A stretch of 64,000 nt of DNA from Psychrobacter immobilis (lineage in GTDB: Bacteria > Pseudomonadota > Gammaproteobacteria > Pseudomonadales > Moraxellaceae), in NCBI RefSeq assembly GCF_904846065.1, contig NZ_CAJGZV010000001.1:2356001-2420000 (forward strand), read 5' to 3'. Below, piece by piece: positions 25,780 through 36,147 of the stretch. The notes beneath the pieces were generated by a model. It did no database searches. It saw only the letters and a program-made list of their open reading frames with translations, and was not told the DNA's origin. Position numbers and translations under genes: made by a program. Within the stretch, counting starts at the first letter, position 1; each line of letters starts with the position of its first letter.

Positions 25780-27540
25780 TTAATTGATCGTGATTTCTTC
25801 AGTTGGATAGCGATAATTGCGTTGGCGTTTATTTTTAAGTAGGGCAATAAAGATTGTCAACATGCTGACACGCCCAACAAACATAATGACTGACACCACC
25901 ATTTTGCTAAAATCTGATAATTCTGTCGTCAAATTCAGACTTAATCCCACCGTGCTGTAAGCTGAAAAACACTCAAAAACCACCTTGATTAAATCAAGCT
26001 CTGGTTGATCATAGCTGATGAGCGTCACCCCCATACCGATGACCAATAAAGACAGCCACATAATAGAAAATGCACGGCGAATCGAGATGTCAGCAATCTG
26101 CCGCTTAAAGACCTCAACATTGGTCTGACCACGTGCCAAACTCAAAGTATTTAACAAGGCAATCGCAAACGTACTGGTTTTGATACCACCGCCCGTCGAG
26201 TTTGGCGAGGCACCAATCCACATCAAAAATATCGTCAACATAATCGTGGGAAACGCGAGTTCCCCCATGTCGATGGTATTAAATCCTGCGGTTCGCGGCG
26301 TGGCAGCAGTAAACAGCCCTGTGACAAGCTTACCGAAAAAACTGCGATGGTCTGCCAGCACATTGTTATATTCAAATATCATCACACCGATGAGACCTAC
26401 CAACAATAAAGCGCCCGTCGTAATCAAGGTTATGCGGCTATTAATATTGAGCAACCACGGTCGATAAATATAACGCTGATCATGGCGATAGATCAGGCGC
26501 TCGGCACGATCACGCAAATAACGCAACACATTGACCACAATGACAAAACCCATGCCACCAAAGATAAAGGTCGTGGCGATAATCAGTTGTAATGGGTAAT
26601 TAAAACGTAGCGCGTCATCATACATGCCAGCGCTAAATGTAGAAAATCCAGCATTACAGAAAGCAGAAATCGCATGGAAAACAGAGAAGAATAACTGCTC
26701 AGACCAATCCATATCTGGTATGTCATAAATACTGATATAAATGAGTGCCGCAGCCACTGCCTCAACGGCAAACGTCACATATAGGATGGATTTGAGGGTC
26801 GATACCACATCACCCATGCCGCGCATGTAAGACATCTCACTGATGCTCGCCTGCGTCTCATAACTGACACCGCCCTTAAAGAAATAACTAAAATATGTCA
26901 CAAAGGTCAAAATACCCAAGCCGCCGATCTGTATCAGCCCCATGATAATGACTTGCCCAAAAGTTGTGAAATAAGTCGCCGTATCTACCACGATGAGACC
27001 AGTCACACAGACAGCACTGGTCGCGGTAAAGAGCGCATCAATGAAAGACAGCGGCTGCGTCGTTGCATTGGGCATCATCAGTAGCAATGCACCGACCAAT
27101 ACCAATGACAGGAAGCTTAAGATAAAAAACTGTGCAGGGTTTAGAAAGGTACGATTGAGATTAAAATCGTGGTCAGATATTTCACGAATGAAGGTCACAA
27201 AGACAGCAATTTTGATGGCAACAAAGCCATCAACAGCGACCGACATTCCAGAGCGCACCAAATCAGTGAAATGTGCTGCCAATAGGATAACAATCGCGAT
27301 ACTGGTCAGTAAGTCAAAGACGGCGACTTTATTTAGGGTCAGCGGCTTTTTGCTATAGAGGTAACGCCCTGCAGTCACAACAAAGCCTAAAAAAATAATC
27401 GCCAGATAAAAAATATGGAAAACCTGTTGTAACCACATCGGCAGCGTGAAACCACTGTCTAATAAAGCAATGGCTACGCCGATAATACTAATAACAATCG
27501 TGACATTATTTAACAATCGATAACGCTTGGCTGCATGCAT
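25780..27540 (-). CDS. TrkH/KtrB-family potassium transporter
   Basis: 586-aa integral membrane subunit carrying the four pore repeats of the SKT family (for example TSAVCVTGLIVVDTATYFT, SAFCNAGFSTF, AATPRTAGFNTID and SAYSTVGLSLNLT, each with a selectivity Gly). It is longer than KtrB because of an N-terminal extension of about four membrane helices. Co-directional with the RCK protein, giving a complete two-component uptake system, probably for osmotic or pH homeostasis. Start ATG after AGGG. Confidence 0.93.
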   Translation of the reverse strand: MHAAKRYRLLNNVTIVISIIGVAIALLDSGFTLPMWLQQVFHIFYLAIIFLGFVVTAGRYLYSKKPLTLNKVAVFDLLTSIAIVILLAAHFTDLVRSGMSVAVDGFVAIKIAVFVTFIREISDHDFNLNRTFLNPAQFFILSFLSLVLVGALLLMMPNATTQPLSFIDALFTATSAVCVTGLIVVDTATYFTTFGQVIIMGLIQIGGLGILTFVTYFSYFFKGGVSYETQASISEMSYMRGMGDVVSTLKSILYVTFAVEAVAAALIYISIYDIPDMDWSEQLFFSVFHAISAFCNAGFSTFSAGMYDDALRFNYPLQLIIATTFIFGGMGFVIVVNVLRYLRDRAERLIYRHDQRYIYRPWLLNINSRITLITTGALLLVGLIGVMIFEYNNVLADHRSFFGKLVTGLFTAATPRTAGFNTIDMGELAFPTIMLTIFLMWIGASPNSTGGGIKTSTFAIALLNTLSLARGQTNVEVFKRQIADISIRRAFSIMWLSLLVIGMGVTLISYDQPELDLIKVVFECFSAYSTVGLSLNLTTELSDFSKMVVSVIMFVGRVSMLTIFIALLKNKRQRNYRYPTEEITIN

Positions 27541-27898
27541 CGCCCTAATCCATGATAGGAATAACCACGATATTTATACTCCTTTTTTGTGTTACTCACA
27601 AAAACTGATTTGAGATAATCGTAACCAATTATGATGCCCTGTTGAACACTCATACCTAGCCATGCTGATTGCTAAAATGATTGTAGCTAAATCATAGATT
27701 GGCAGTGACGGTAATATTTACGTTTTAACGAGGTTTTGTGAAGTTGGATTAGATAAAAAAATGATTATTGTGAGGGTCGCATAGTGGCATTTCTACATAG
27801 CTACATTTTTGGATAGTTGCAGTGCAAACATATGCTCTAGTAGGGTCATTAGTTTATAGGTTGGCGTATTTATGAGCGCTATATCCTAATGGTCATCT
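27541..27898. other. Intergenic region, no gene seen
   Basis: 358 bp between the potassium transporter and the DMT exporter, both on the minus strand. It must contain the promoter of the potassium operon, but I see no clear hairpin, repeat or small gene. Confidence 0.6.
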
Positions 27899-28843
27899 TT
27901 ACGTAGTTTCTGTCGATGTGGTCGCCATTTTCACCCCGCCCCATGTCACCAAACCAACGCCCAGTGCGATCAATGAAGCACCCAAAAACAGCCCTTCTGG
28001 CGGCATCTCACCCTGCAAAAAAATAGCCACTGGCACACCGACAACTGCGCCGACCGAGCCTAATAAACTTAATAAAACAGGACCGCCGGTTTTTTGTAAT
28101 AAAAACAACAATAAGAATTGACCCGCAAATACGGCGGCTTGTATGCCAATCAAACCTAGCGGCAACCAGTCTAGCGGCATTTTGACTGAAAAATTAGGCA
28201 ATACACTAAATGACAGCAGCAACAGCGACGCCGCGACTAGCATACCTGGCGCGAGTGCACTAGGTGATGCCTTATCAGGCCAGCGTAAGGTGCGATATAT
28301 ATTACCAATAGCCAATAATACTGGACCGCAAAGCGCGATCAAAATCCAAGAAGTACTGGCGTCTGGCGTCGAAAACTTACGTGCTGCCAATACTCCTGCG
28401 CCAAGAAGCGCCGCGGCCACACCCAAAGCACGGACGATATTAAATCGCTCCATCCTCAGTGCCAATGCGCCAAGATAAGTCAGCAATGGTGGAAGCGAGA
28501 TAATGAGCGCGACGAAACCTGCACCCACATGTGGAATAGCTGAAAACAGTAGTAAATTAGAGCCAGCAACACTGATGAGCGCGGCCACAAAATAGTATTC
28601 AAAACTACGCGCATTTAAGGGAGGTAATTCTTGCCGTATGAATGCAACGATCAATAAAATAGCAGCAGCGCCCGTGATGGACCAAAAGAGAAATGCCAGT
28701 GGTGTAATACCTATCTCACCAGCATATTTTGCCAAATTGGTAGAAATACCAATCAGACCTCCTCCGCCTAACAAGCAAGAAAAAGGGATGAGCCATGTGC
28801 TGGTGTTGCGAGAAGCTTGCTGTTCTAAAGACTCACTCATCAA
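27899..28843 (-). CDS. EamA/DMT superfamily exporter
   Basis: 314-aa inner-membrane protein with ten hydrophobic helices in two EamA repeats (first from LIPFSCLLGGGGLIGIS, second from WILIALCGPVLLAIGN). Such proteins export metabolites; the substrate is unknown. Its start ATG lies inside the last codons of the amine-oxidase gene (11-bp overlap), so translation is probably coupled. A second ATG three bases on is an alternative start. Confidence 0.88.
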   Translation of the reverse strand: MMSESLEQQASRNTSTWLIPFSCLLGGGGLIGISTNLAKYAGEIGITPLAFLFWSITGAAAILLIVAFIRQELPPLNARSFEYYFVAALISVAGSNLLLFSAIPHVGAGFVALIISLPPLLTYLGALALRMERFNIVRALGVAAALLGAGVLAARKFSTPDASTSWILIALCGPVLLAIGNIYRTLRWPDKASPSALAPGMLVAASLLLLSFSVLPNFSVKMPLDWLPLGLIGIQAAVFAGQFLLLFLLQKTGGPVLLSLLGSVGAVVGVPVAIFLQGEMPPEGLFLGASLIALGVGLVTWGGVKMATTSTETT

Positions 28844-30029
28844 CTATCCCATTGGATGGTGACGCTGATGACGATAGCTCATCAGACAAACCTAAATCTA
28901 AACCCTGTACCGCCTTATGTGCTGCGTCGATAGCACCAGCAATATAACCGGGGAATGACTCTGACCATTCACTAGCGCTACCCGTTAGGCAGTCTTGCCA
29001 TACCCCTGTATTTGGCTTGGCGGTCGGTGCGACAGCATGTTGAGCGGCACCACTGGCATCAGCAGGCGTCGCGGTCAATGAATCTTGCGCCCAATCTTTC
29101 AGATACTCAGCCGTTGGCGTCTCTGCCTGTGCGCCAAATAAACGTACCAACTGCGCTCGGCAATGGGCTTTTAGCTCTGTTTCAGAGACGCTTTGACGGA
29201 CGTGAGCAGGAACCCCAAAGAAGCCAAATAATGCACCTTTGCCCTCTACCAAGGACGCATCGTGAATCTCAGTAAGCGGTCCTACTGCACTTCGCGCTGA
29301 ACCCGATAGTCCTTGATTGCGCCAAAAGGGTGAATCATAAACCGCCACATATTTGGCATGTGGCGCCATCCATGTCGCGGTCTCTTGCCATTCTGTTATC
29401 AACGCCTGTGGTAAAGCTGGCTCGAATAGAAGATTAGCCGCCGCCAAACGAGGCGGTAGCGCAAGGAGCACATGCTGCGCTCGATAAATAGGTAACTGAC
29501 TGGCTGTCACTTGTTCAGCGTTAAGTTTGCATTGTATTTCGATATATTGGTCCATTTTGGTCAAGTGCTCAACCACTTGACCCGTCATGATGCGCTTAGG
29601 ATTTAAGCGCGCATACAGAGCGTCAGTCAAGGAGGCCATACCACCTACAAGGCGCATAGAAGGCGGCGAGCTTTGATAGCCTTGGGTGCGAACAGACAAC
29701 TCATTGGCGGCACGTTCCACCATCATGTCGCCATCCTCGAACTGCGCAAAACGTGGTAAATCTAACGCCTCAATAACACTACTTAACTGCGGCTGATACT
29801 CTGGCCAAAACCATGATGGCCCTAAGTCGAAGCCATCGTTTGATTTTTCATTATCGACACTTTGACTACTAGCATTCTGATCTACTGATGATTTCGCAAC
29901 AGCGATGCGCCCGCCCAATCTATCACGCGCCTCAAGCAATATATAATCGATGCCTCGTTGCTCTAACAAAAACGCTGCATATAAGCCACTCAAACCACCA
30001 CCGATGATTGCAATAGGTAGGTTTTGCAT
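28833..30029 (-). CDS. FAD-dependent amine-oxidase-like flavoprotein
   Basis: 398 aa. N-terminal FAD-binding fold IAIIGGGLSGLYAAFLLEQRG with the following acidic LLEARDRLGGRI, both hallmarks of the flavin monoamine oxidase superfamily. FDLGPSWFWPEYQP and RLVGGMASLTDAL are substrate-domain signatures. No signal peptide. The C-terminal FAD motif (SEWSESFPGYIAGAIDAA) is recognisable. Substrate unknown. Coupled to the downstream EamA exporter, which may move a related compound. Confidence 0.85.
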   Translation of the reverse strand: MQNLPIAIIGGGLSGLYAAFLLEQRGIDYILLEARDRLGGRIAVAKSSVDQNASSQSVDNEKSNDGFDLGPSWFWPEYQPQLSSVIEALDLPRFAQFEDGDMMVERAANELSVRTQGYQSSPPSMRLVGGMASLTDALYARLNPKRIMTGQVVEHLTKMDQYIEIQCKLNAEQVTASQLPIYRAQHVLLALPPRLAAANLLFEPALPQALITEWQETATWMAPHAKYVAVYDSPFWRNQGLSGSARSAVGPLTEIHDASLVEGKGALFGFFGVPAHVRQSVSETELKAHCRAQLVRLFGAQAETPTAEYLKDWAQDSLTATPADASGAAQHAVAPTAKPNTGVWQDCLTGSASEWSESFPGYIAGAIDAAHKAVQGLDLGLSDELSSSASPSNGIVDE

Positions 30030-30071
30030 AACAAATCATTCCTGCTTAATTGAAGCTATTCAGTATTGAGA

Positions 30072-30494
30072 TTATTCAGCCGACAACTTGGTAAGCAGCT
30101 CGTCTATCTCAACCTTAAATTCTTTATCTTCAATCTTATTAGCCGTAATTTTGGCATTCTGTAGATTTAGAATAGCCGCATCCTTTTCACCCATTTCGAT
30201 CTGTAGAACCGCCATAGAAAAGGCAATCGATGACATGTGGTCTTTCGAATTAATCGCAGTCGCTTTGGCTAAGGCCTTGTCATAAATAACTAAGGCTTCG
30301 TCTAAATCTTCGGTAAAGTCAGCCAATGTTTCCCACTGTTCTGGATGGTCTTTATCGGTATTTTCATTATCGTTACAAATGGCTTCTAATTCGGCATAAA
30401 ACCCATCAAATGCTGCTTGATTGCCTATACGATCAGCTTCCAATAACTCTTCAGCTAAAGTATAAATTGCTTTATAAATTTTGGTATTAATCAT
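30072..30494 (-). CDS. Uncharacterised helical (TPR-like) protein
   Basis: 140 aa, acidic and wholly helical in appearance. The pattern EALVIYDKALAKATAINSKDH and AVLQIEMGEKDAAILNLQNA resembles tetratricopeptide repeats, suggesting a protein-binding scaffold. No signal or membrane segment. It is 42 bp upstream of the amine-oxidase gene in the same direction. Function not recognised. Confidence 0.7.
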   Translation of the reverse strand: MINTKIYKAIYTLAEELLEADRIGNQAAFDGFYAELEAICNDNENTDKDHPEQWETLADFTEDLDEALVIYDKALAKATAINSKDHMSSIAFSMAVLQIEMGEKDAAILNLQNAKITANKIEDKEFKVEIDELLTKLSAE

Positions 30495-30625
30495 TGCTCA
30501 TAACCTTTTATGAATTAGGATCTATGGTACTTGTTTTTCAGCCAAGAGTACTTGGCGAATATTACTTGGTAAACAGTGCTTAGCTGGGATTATAACGCAA
30601 TTCCACTAGCCAAAATGACTGACAC

Positions 30626-30662
30626 AAAAAAAGGATGCGATAGTCGATATCACACCCTTTTT
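30626..30662 (-). terminator. Terminator of the DsrE-like lipoprotein gene
   Basis: On the minus strand the transcript forms a 15-bp stem with two G-U pairs (AAAAAGGGTGTGATA with TATCGCATCCTTTTT) and a run of T. On the plus strand the same positions would be A-C mismatches, which supports minus-strand use. Confidence 0.75.
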
Positions 30663-30694
30663 ATTCATCAAACTACTAATCATTTTTTATCTGC

Positions 30695-31180
30695 TTAAAA
30701 GCTCATTATCTTGGTGGTTTGATCGACCATTAACGCCCCGATGTCAGCAGGATCAGCAGCACTCACGCCGTCAATCAGTGCCGACTGGTCAATACCCTTA
30801 CCTGGTAGATAAAGTGCACAAACCTCAACCTTGGTATTGGTATTCTTCATGACCATTTGCATCAAACCCTGTGGGCTCATATTTTTAGGCGGTTGTGCTG
30901 TGGTCACACTTTTGGGTGCGTCACGGAGTGCCATATCACCGGCTGGACCGCAGAGCAATACTCGAGTATTGGCACCTTGCTGCACGGATTGCATAGTTAG
31001 CACCATAGACATGAGCTGCACTTGAGCATCCTCTGATGTCACATTTATTAACACCGATGGCGTCGGTTTTTTAATATCAGGAATGACGTCACTCTTTTGT
31101 GACATAGCATTGGTCGCTGTACAGCCAACCATCAGTGAGGCGGCGCTTATAGCAAGTGCAGTAGCAACTATCCGTTTCAT
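30695..31180 (-). CDS. Lipoprotein with DsrE-like domain
   Basis: 161 aa from the ATG at 31180, which has GGAGA at good distance; upstream in-frame ATGs at 31183 and 31192 exist. Lipobox MVGC puts the lipid on Cys20. The body (VLINVTSEDAQVQLMSMVL, NTRVLLCGPAGDMAL, VEVCALYLPGKG, GALMVDQTTKIMSF) resembles the DsrE/YrkE-like sulfur-relay fold, with Cys residues in LLCG and VEVC. A surface or periplasmic lipid-anchored member is less common than the cytosolic forms; function unknown. Confidence 0.75.
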   Translation of the reverse strand: MKRIVATALAISAASLMVGCTATNAMSQKSDVIPDIKKPTPSVLINVTSEDAQVQLMSMVLTMQSVQQGANTRVLLCGPAGDMALRDAPKSVTTAQPPKNMSPQGLMQMVMKNTNTKVEVCALYLPGKGIDQSALIDGVSAADPADIGALMVDQTTKIMSF

Positions 31181-31301
31181 CATCTTCTCCATTTATCAAC
31201 AATCATTAAAATCATCGCTATTAAATTATACACTAAAATATATTAATAAAAGGTATAATATTATTTATGATAAGAAAGTTATGATAAGAAATACAATCTG
31301 T

Positions 31302-31317
31302 GGCGTGTCCTCATTTT
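31302..31317. repeat. Possible solo end of the MITE-like element
   Basis: GGCGTGTCCTCATTTT is identical to the left terminus of the 39394-39567 element except for a 2-3 base loss at the tip. Too short to be sure. Confidence 0.35.
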
Positions 31318-31343
31318 GAGAAGAAAAGAATACAGCACTGCGA

Positions 31344-31835
31344 TCAACTCAATTCGCGCCAGTGCAACCACAACCGCGTATCAAGCTCAAACTGATGATA
31401 CTCTGGCTCCATATGACAGCATAATTGATAAAAAGCTTTGTTGTGCTCATGCTCTTTAAAATGCGCCAACTCATGCACGACGATCATGCGTAAAAACTCA
31501 GGCGGCGCTTCTTGAAACAAACTCGCCACGGTGATGCTGTTGTGCGATTTCAGCTTACTGCCCTGTATGCGAGACTGGGTGGTATGAATACCTAGCGCAT
31601 GTTTGAGGACTGTTAATTTACTGCTATAACTGACATTCGATAGCTGTCCCACTTTGCGCATATATTGATTTTTTATCTCATTGATATACTGATAAAGCGC
31701 CTTATCACTTTTTATTTGGTGCTGAGTGGGATACTTTTTTTCTAGATATGCGCCCAATTTACCATCGCTAATCAGCAATGCCGCTTGGGTCTGAACTTGC
31801 TCAGAATAATGAGCGATGTACTTTAATGTGGTCAC
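31344..31835 (-). CDS. YgjP-like metal-dependent hydrolase (M48-type)
   Basis: 163 aa. VVHELAHFKEHEHNKAFYQLCCHMEPEY is the HExxH zinc motif plus downstream His/Glu of the YgjP (DUF45/WLM) family of putative metalloproteases. The N-terminal half is basic and diverged. Short for the family, which usually exceeds 200 residues, but with the catalytic region intact. No signal peptide. Substrate unknown. Confidence 0.85.
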   Translation of the reverse strand: MTTLKYIAHYSEQVQTQAALLISDGKLGAYLEKKYPTQHQIKSDKALYQYINEIKNQYMRKVGQLSNVSYSSKLTVLKHALGIHTTQSRIQGSKLKSHNSITVASLFQEAPPEFLRMIVVHELAHFKEHEHNKAFYQLCCHMEPEYHQFELDTRLWLHWRELS

Positions 31836-31926
31836 AAACTTATCCTTTGCTAATATTTCGAAACTGATAATCCGAAACGTATCTTTATATATTTTACCCT
31901 ATATCTACTGATTTTATTTTTCATAA

Positions 31927-31964
31927 AACAACCCCATAAGCTGCATTCAACTTATGGGGTTGTT
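31927..31964. terminator. Terminator of betT, possibly bidirectional
   Basis: Perfect 14-nt arms AACAACCCCATAAG / CTTATGGGGTTGTT with a 10-nt loop. T-rich tails follow on both strands; betT ends 62 bp away on the minus strand. Confidence 0.88.
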
Positions 31965-32025
31965 TGTTACGATATTTTTACTTAAGTGTTTTTACTTAAA
32001 TATTCAGGACGTGTTGATAAATCAA

Positions 32026-34071
32026 TTAACGCTCTAAATGTAGGTACTGCAAATGGCGCTCGTACTGATTTAAGATATCGACCAACACTTGCTCTTTGGA
32101 GTAACCAACCAAGTCATACTCTTGCGAGCCTTCACTTAAGAACACTTCGGCACGATAATAGTACTCTGCATTCTTAGTTGAGGTGCTCAATGTAAAGTTA
32201 GGACGCTCCGCTTTGATCAAATTCACTTCATAAATAAAGTCGTCTTCATCACCGTGTCCAACCCGTAATTTTAGACCATCTATTTGACCGCTACTCTCAT
32301 CCATGCCTTCATCTATATCTTGTCCGATATGTTCAGGGTTACGGATGTCCAAAGAAGTTTTTAGACCGCCTGCCGCAAATTCTTTTTCAACTTCTGTCAT
32401 GGCAGGTCTAACCACATTTTGTAAAAAGCGTTCAACTTGTGCATGTCTAGGGAAACTGACAATGCGTTGCAAGCGTGCTTTCCAGCTCTTACCACTATCA
32501 AGCACATTAGCCGTACCAATCGTACTGGCCTTACGTTTATTACCTTCTTCTTTTAATGATCTCCACATCGACATCATATAGAGCACAAGAATGAGCGAGA
32601 ATGGCAAACCAGCAATCACAGATACTGACTGCAATGACGCAAAGCCACCAGCAAATAATAGTCCTAAAGTGATAAGACCTGTTGCTGCTGCCCAAAACAG
32701 ACGCAACCAAACAGGTGCGTCGGTATCATTGGTCATGCCGCGTGAGCTCAAGTTCGCTAATACTAACGCGCCTGAGTCCGCTGAGGTCACAAAGAATACT
32801 AAACCAATAACCACACCTGCCAATGAAAAAGCATCGCTATAAGGGAAGTATTCAAACAAGGCAAACATACCCATCGCGGCGTCATTAACGGCGATTTCAC
32901 CAAGCTCAGTGGCACCATTGGCAACCAAGTCTATCGCTGAATTACCAAAGATAGAGAACCAGGCAAAAATAAAACCAAGCGGAATAAACATCACGCCAAA
33001 TACAAACTCACGCAAAGTACGACCACGGCTAATACGCGCGATAAATAATCCTACAAAGGGTGCCCAAGCAACCCACCATGCCCAGAAAAATATTGTCCAG
33101 CCTGATTTCCAATCAGCACCAGCAGTACCGTCATAGGCATAGACATCAAAGGTTTTAAAAATAATAGTCTGAAAGTATTGACCAATATTTTGAGTAAAGG
33201 TATTGAGCAAATAAACCGTATTACCCAGTACCAATATGGCCAATAGTAGCAATATCGACGATAGCATATTAAATTCAGATAAACGGCGTACGCCTTTTTC
33301 AACGCCGGTCATGGCAGAAATAGCGGCAGCAATAACCACGCCTAAGATAATCAGGCTCTGCACCATTTTGCTAGATTCGATACCGAAAACATGAGTTAAG
33401 CCGGCATTGGCCTGCAATACCCCAATACCTAAGCTAGTGGCAATACCCATCAAGGTACAGACGACGCCAAAGGTATCAATACCATCACCAAGCCAGCCTT
33501 TGATTAAGCGCTCGCCAAAGATAGGTGTCAGCGGTGAACGTAATGCGAGTGGCATGTTTTTACGATAAGCAAAATACGCCAATGCCATACCGATTAAGGC
33601 ATAAATGCCCCAACCATGAAGACCCCAATGTAAAAAAGTTTGCGACAGTGCTTCGCGCATCGCTTCTGCACTGGCAGGCTCCAGCCCCGTATGCGGCGTC
33701 AAATAATGCATCAATGGCTCAGAGGCACCAAAGAACAGTAAATCAATACCAATACCCGCAGAGAACAGCATCGCGGCCCATGCTAGGAAAGGAAACTGGG
33801 CTTTTTCGTGATCTTGCCCAAGCTTGATATCGCCGTATTTAGAAAAACCAACAAATAGTGCAAATATACTATAAGCGGCAACCACCAGCATGTAATACCA
33901 GCCAAAACTCTCTGATACCCATGCCATGCTTGAGCTTAATAGTGCCTCACTATAATCTGGAAACGCAATCGTCCAGATAATTAATAAAATAGAAATAATA
34001 GCTGAACCTAAAAAAACCGTCTTGTTTAGAGTCAGGGGTTTCGTCGCATCTTTTGATGGCGAGCTGTACAT
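32026..34071 (-). CDS. betT: BCCT-family choline/betaine transporter BetT
   Basis: Proton-driven high-affinity choline importer of the inner membrane. I set the start at the ATG at 34071 (MYSSPSKDATKPLTLNKT), preceded by TTGAGGT; the open frame runs 48 codons further without support. That gives 681 aa, close to E. coli BetT. Twelve membrane helices include WGLHGWGIYALIGMALAYF and FFWAWWVAWAPFVGLFIARISRGRTLREF, the betaine/choline-binding Trp-rich helix. The roughly 190-residue soluble C-terminal tail is the osmosensing extension found in BetT. A terminator separates it from betA, so it likely has its own promoter in the 34072-34252 spacer. Confidence 0.95.
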   Translation of the reverse strand: MYSSPSKDATKPLTLNKTVFLGSAIISILLIIWTIAFPDYSEALLSSSMAWVSESFGWYYMLVVAAYSIFALFVGFSKYGDIKLGQDHEKAQFPFLAWAAMLFSAGIGIDLLFFGASEPLMHYLTPHTGLEPASAEAMREALSQTFLHWGLHGWGIYALIGMALAYFAYRKNMPLALRSPLTPIFGERLIKGWLGDGIDTFGVVCTLMGIATSLGIGVLQANAGLTHVFGIESSKMVQSLIILGVVIAAAISAMTGVEKGVRRLSEFNMLSSILLLLAILVLGNTVYLLNTFTQNIGQYFQTIIFKTFDVYAYDGTAGADWKSGWTIFFWAWWVAWAPFVGLFIARISRGRTLREFVFGVMFIPLGFIFAWFSIFGNSAIDLVANGATELGEIAVNDAAMGMFALFEYFPYSDAFSLAGVVIGLVFFVTSADSGALVLANLSSRGMTNDTDAPVWLRLFWAAATGLITLGLLFAGGFASLQSVSVIAGLPFSLILVLYMMSMWRSLKEEGNKRKASTIGTANVLDSGKSWKARLQRIVSFPRHAQVERFLQNVVRPAMTEVEKEFAAGGLKTSLDIRNPEHIGQDIDEGMDESSGQIDGLKLRVGHGDEDDFIYEVNLIKAERPNFTLSTSTKNAEYYYRAEVFLSEGSQEYDLVGYSKEQVLVDILNQYERHLQYLHLER

Positions 34072-34252
34072 AAAAGACCTCAATAGGTAAATTAAACAGG
34101 GTCTGATATTGATTTGTCCGTCATAACTTGATGACTGTATGACGCACAAAGCAGTACCAATAAATAAAAATTGTGATGTAAATAAAAAATTTAAATGACA
34201 ATCAAAGGCAGCCACAACAGTATTAAAAATACTTAATACGTTAGCGCTGATG

Positions 34253-34282
34253 AAAAAGACCTTTGCGTGGAAAGGTCTTTTT
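34253..34282. terminator. Terminator between betA and betT
   Basis: Perfect 12-nt arms AAAAAGACCTTT / AAAGGTCTTTTT with a 6-nt loop, 48 bp after the betA stop on the minus strand. Symmetrical A and T tails mean it could work in both directions. Confidence 0.88.
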
Positions 34283-34329
34283 GATGAGATTCTCTTATAT
34301 GATTATTGAATAAATAGTTCATCAGTCGC

Positions 34330-36030
34330 TTAGACAGCAGAGCCATATGCGCGCATCGGCTCAGTTCTAAGCGGTGCACCATTGGCAACGTAATAGTCTA
34401 CCGTCGAGCGTGGTAGCTGCTTGCCGCGCATCTTATCGACGATTTTTTCGGCAAGCATAATGGTGGTCGCGTTTAGATTACCACTGATGATATTTGGCAT
34501 AATCGACGCATCAACGACGCGCAAGCCATCGATACCATGTACGAGCCCTTCGCCATTGACCACCGAATCATTACCTTCACCCATCGCACAGGTACACGAC
34601 GGATGATAAGCCGTTTCGCTATGATTACGGACATATTCGTCTAGCTGAGCATCAGTCACCAAGTCATCGGTTGGCGCAATGGCGCGACCACGATAAGGGT
34701 CGAGCGCTGGCTGATGCATAATCTCACGGGTGATGCGCATTGCCGCACGGAACTCGTGCCAGTCTTGGTCGTGAGACATATAGTTAAACAAGATGCTCGG
34801 ATGCACGCTTGGGTCTTTTGAGGTCAGCTTGACGCGACCACGACTTGGCGAGCGCAATGAGCCCACATGCGCTTGGAAACTGTGCGACTTCACGGCACTA
34901 CGACCATCGTAGCGCACTGCTAATGGCAAGAAGTGGTACTGGATATTAGGATGGGTAAATTTCTCATCGGTACGAATAAAACCGCCACCTTCGAACTGAT
35001 TTGACGCGCCAAGTCCTGTGCCATTGAACAACCATTCGGCACCAATGGCTGGCTTATTCCACCATTTATTGGCAGGCACAATCGACACTGGCAACTTACA
35101 TTCGTACTGCATATACAGCTCTAAATGGTCTTGTAGATTATTACCAACACCCGGTAAATCTAAAATCTCATTGACACCCAAATCTTTAAGCCATTGACCA
35201 GGACCAATACCAGAGCGCTGCAATAATTGCGGCGAGGCAATCGCACCTGATGAAACAATCACCTCACGAGACGCGTAAAAATTCTTGGTTTGACCTTGAT
35301 GGGCGACTTTAACGCCGACAGCGCGCTTGCCATCGAACAAAATCACGTCAGTCAATGCACCCGTTAAAATGGTGATATTGCTACGCGGTTTGGCGCGGTC
35401 GAGATAACCGCGAGCAGTCGAAGCTCGGCGACCATTAGGCGTGACAAAACGATCCATCGGCCCAAAGCCTTCTTGTTGATAGCCGTTTAAATCATCCGTG
35501 CTTGGATAGCCTGCTTGCACGCCTGCTTCGATCATGGCTTGGAACAGCGGATTGACCCCTGGCTTTGAAGTGGTCATTTCGACGGGACCACCAACGCCAT
35601 GATAGTCATTTTCACCAGCATCGCGATTTTCTAACTTTTTGAAATACGGCAAGCAGTCCAAATAGGTCCAATCTTCTAAACCTTTGATTTTCGCCCAATC
35701 GTCAAAATCCAAGGCATTACCACGGATATAACACATCCCATTAATCAGAGACGAGCCACCTAACCCTTTACCGCGACCACAATCCATGACGCGGTTGTTC
35801 ATATAGGGCTCAGGATCGGTTTTATAACCCCAGTTATAAGTAGTACCTTGCAACGGCATAGCGAGCGCTGCTGGCATCTGCGTACGAAAGTCTAAGCGAT
35901 GGTCTGGACGACCCGCCTCTAACAGCAACACCTTAATGTTGGCATCTTCGGTCAAACGGGTGGCCAGCACATTGCCTGCTGAGCCTGCGCCGACGATGAT
36001 GTAGTCATATTCAGGTGTGGTTGATGTCAT
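34330..36030 (-). CDS. betA: Choline dehydrogenase BetA
   Basis: Membrane-associated GMC flavoenzyme oxidising choline to betaine aldehyde. 566 aa from the ATG at 36030, which has GGAGC seven bases upstream; an ATG four codons earlier overlaps that site. FAD fold [22 protein letters not shown] signature [15 protein letters not shown], second signature [16 protein letters not shown], and active-site [14 protein letters not shown] and [19 protein letters not shown]. Follows betB by 117 bp, a spacer with a GTAAGGC/GCCTTAC stem enclosing GGAC/GTCC. Confidence 0.95.
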   Translation of the reverse strand: MTSTTPEYDYIIVGAGSAGNVLATRLTEDANIKVLLLEAGRPDHRLDFRTQMPAALAMPLQGTTYNWGYKTDPEPYMNNRVMDCGRGKGLGGSSLINGMCYIRGNALDFDDWAKIKGLEDWTYLDCLPYFKKLENRDAGENDYHGVGGPVEMTTSKPGVNPLFQAMIEAGVQAGYPSTDDLNGYQQEGFGPMDRFVTPNGRRASTARGYLDRAKPRSNITILTGALTDVILFDGKRAVGVKVAHQGQTKNFYASREVIVSSGAIASPQLLQRSGIGPGQWLKDLGVNEILDLPGVGNNLQDHLELYMQYECKLPVSIVPANKWWNKPAIGAEWLFNGTGLGASNQFEGGGFIRTDEKFTHPNIQYHFLPLAVRYDGRSAVKSHSFQAHVGSLRSPSRGRVKLTSKDPSVHPSILFNYMSHDQDWHEFRAAMRITREIMHQPALDPYRGRAIAPTDDLVTDAQLDEYVRNHSETAYHPSCTCAMGEGNDSVVNGEGLVHGIDGLRVVDASIMPNIISGNLNATTIMLAEKIVDKMRGKQLPRSTVDYYVANGAPLRTEPMRAYGSAV

Positions 36031-36147
36031 AAAACGCTCCATAATATTAAAAAATCCATCATTTCATATCAGTAAGGCGGTGCCAAAAGGACAAATTAGT
36101 CCTAATAATTCAGCCTTACCGATTTAAAGCTCTCACAATACAACTGC

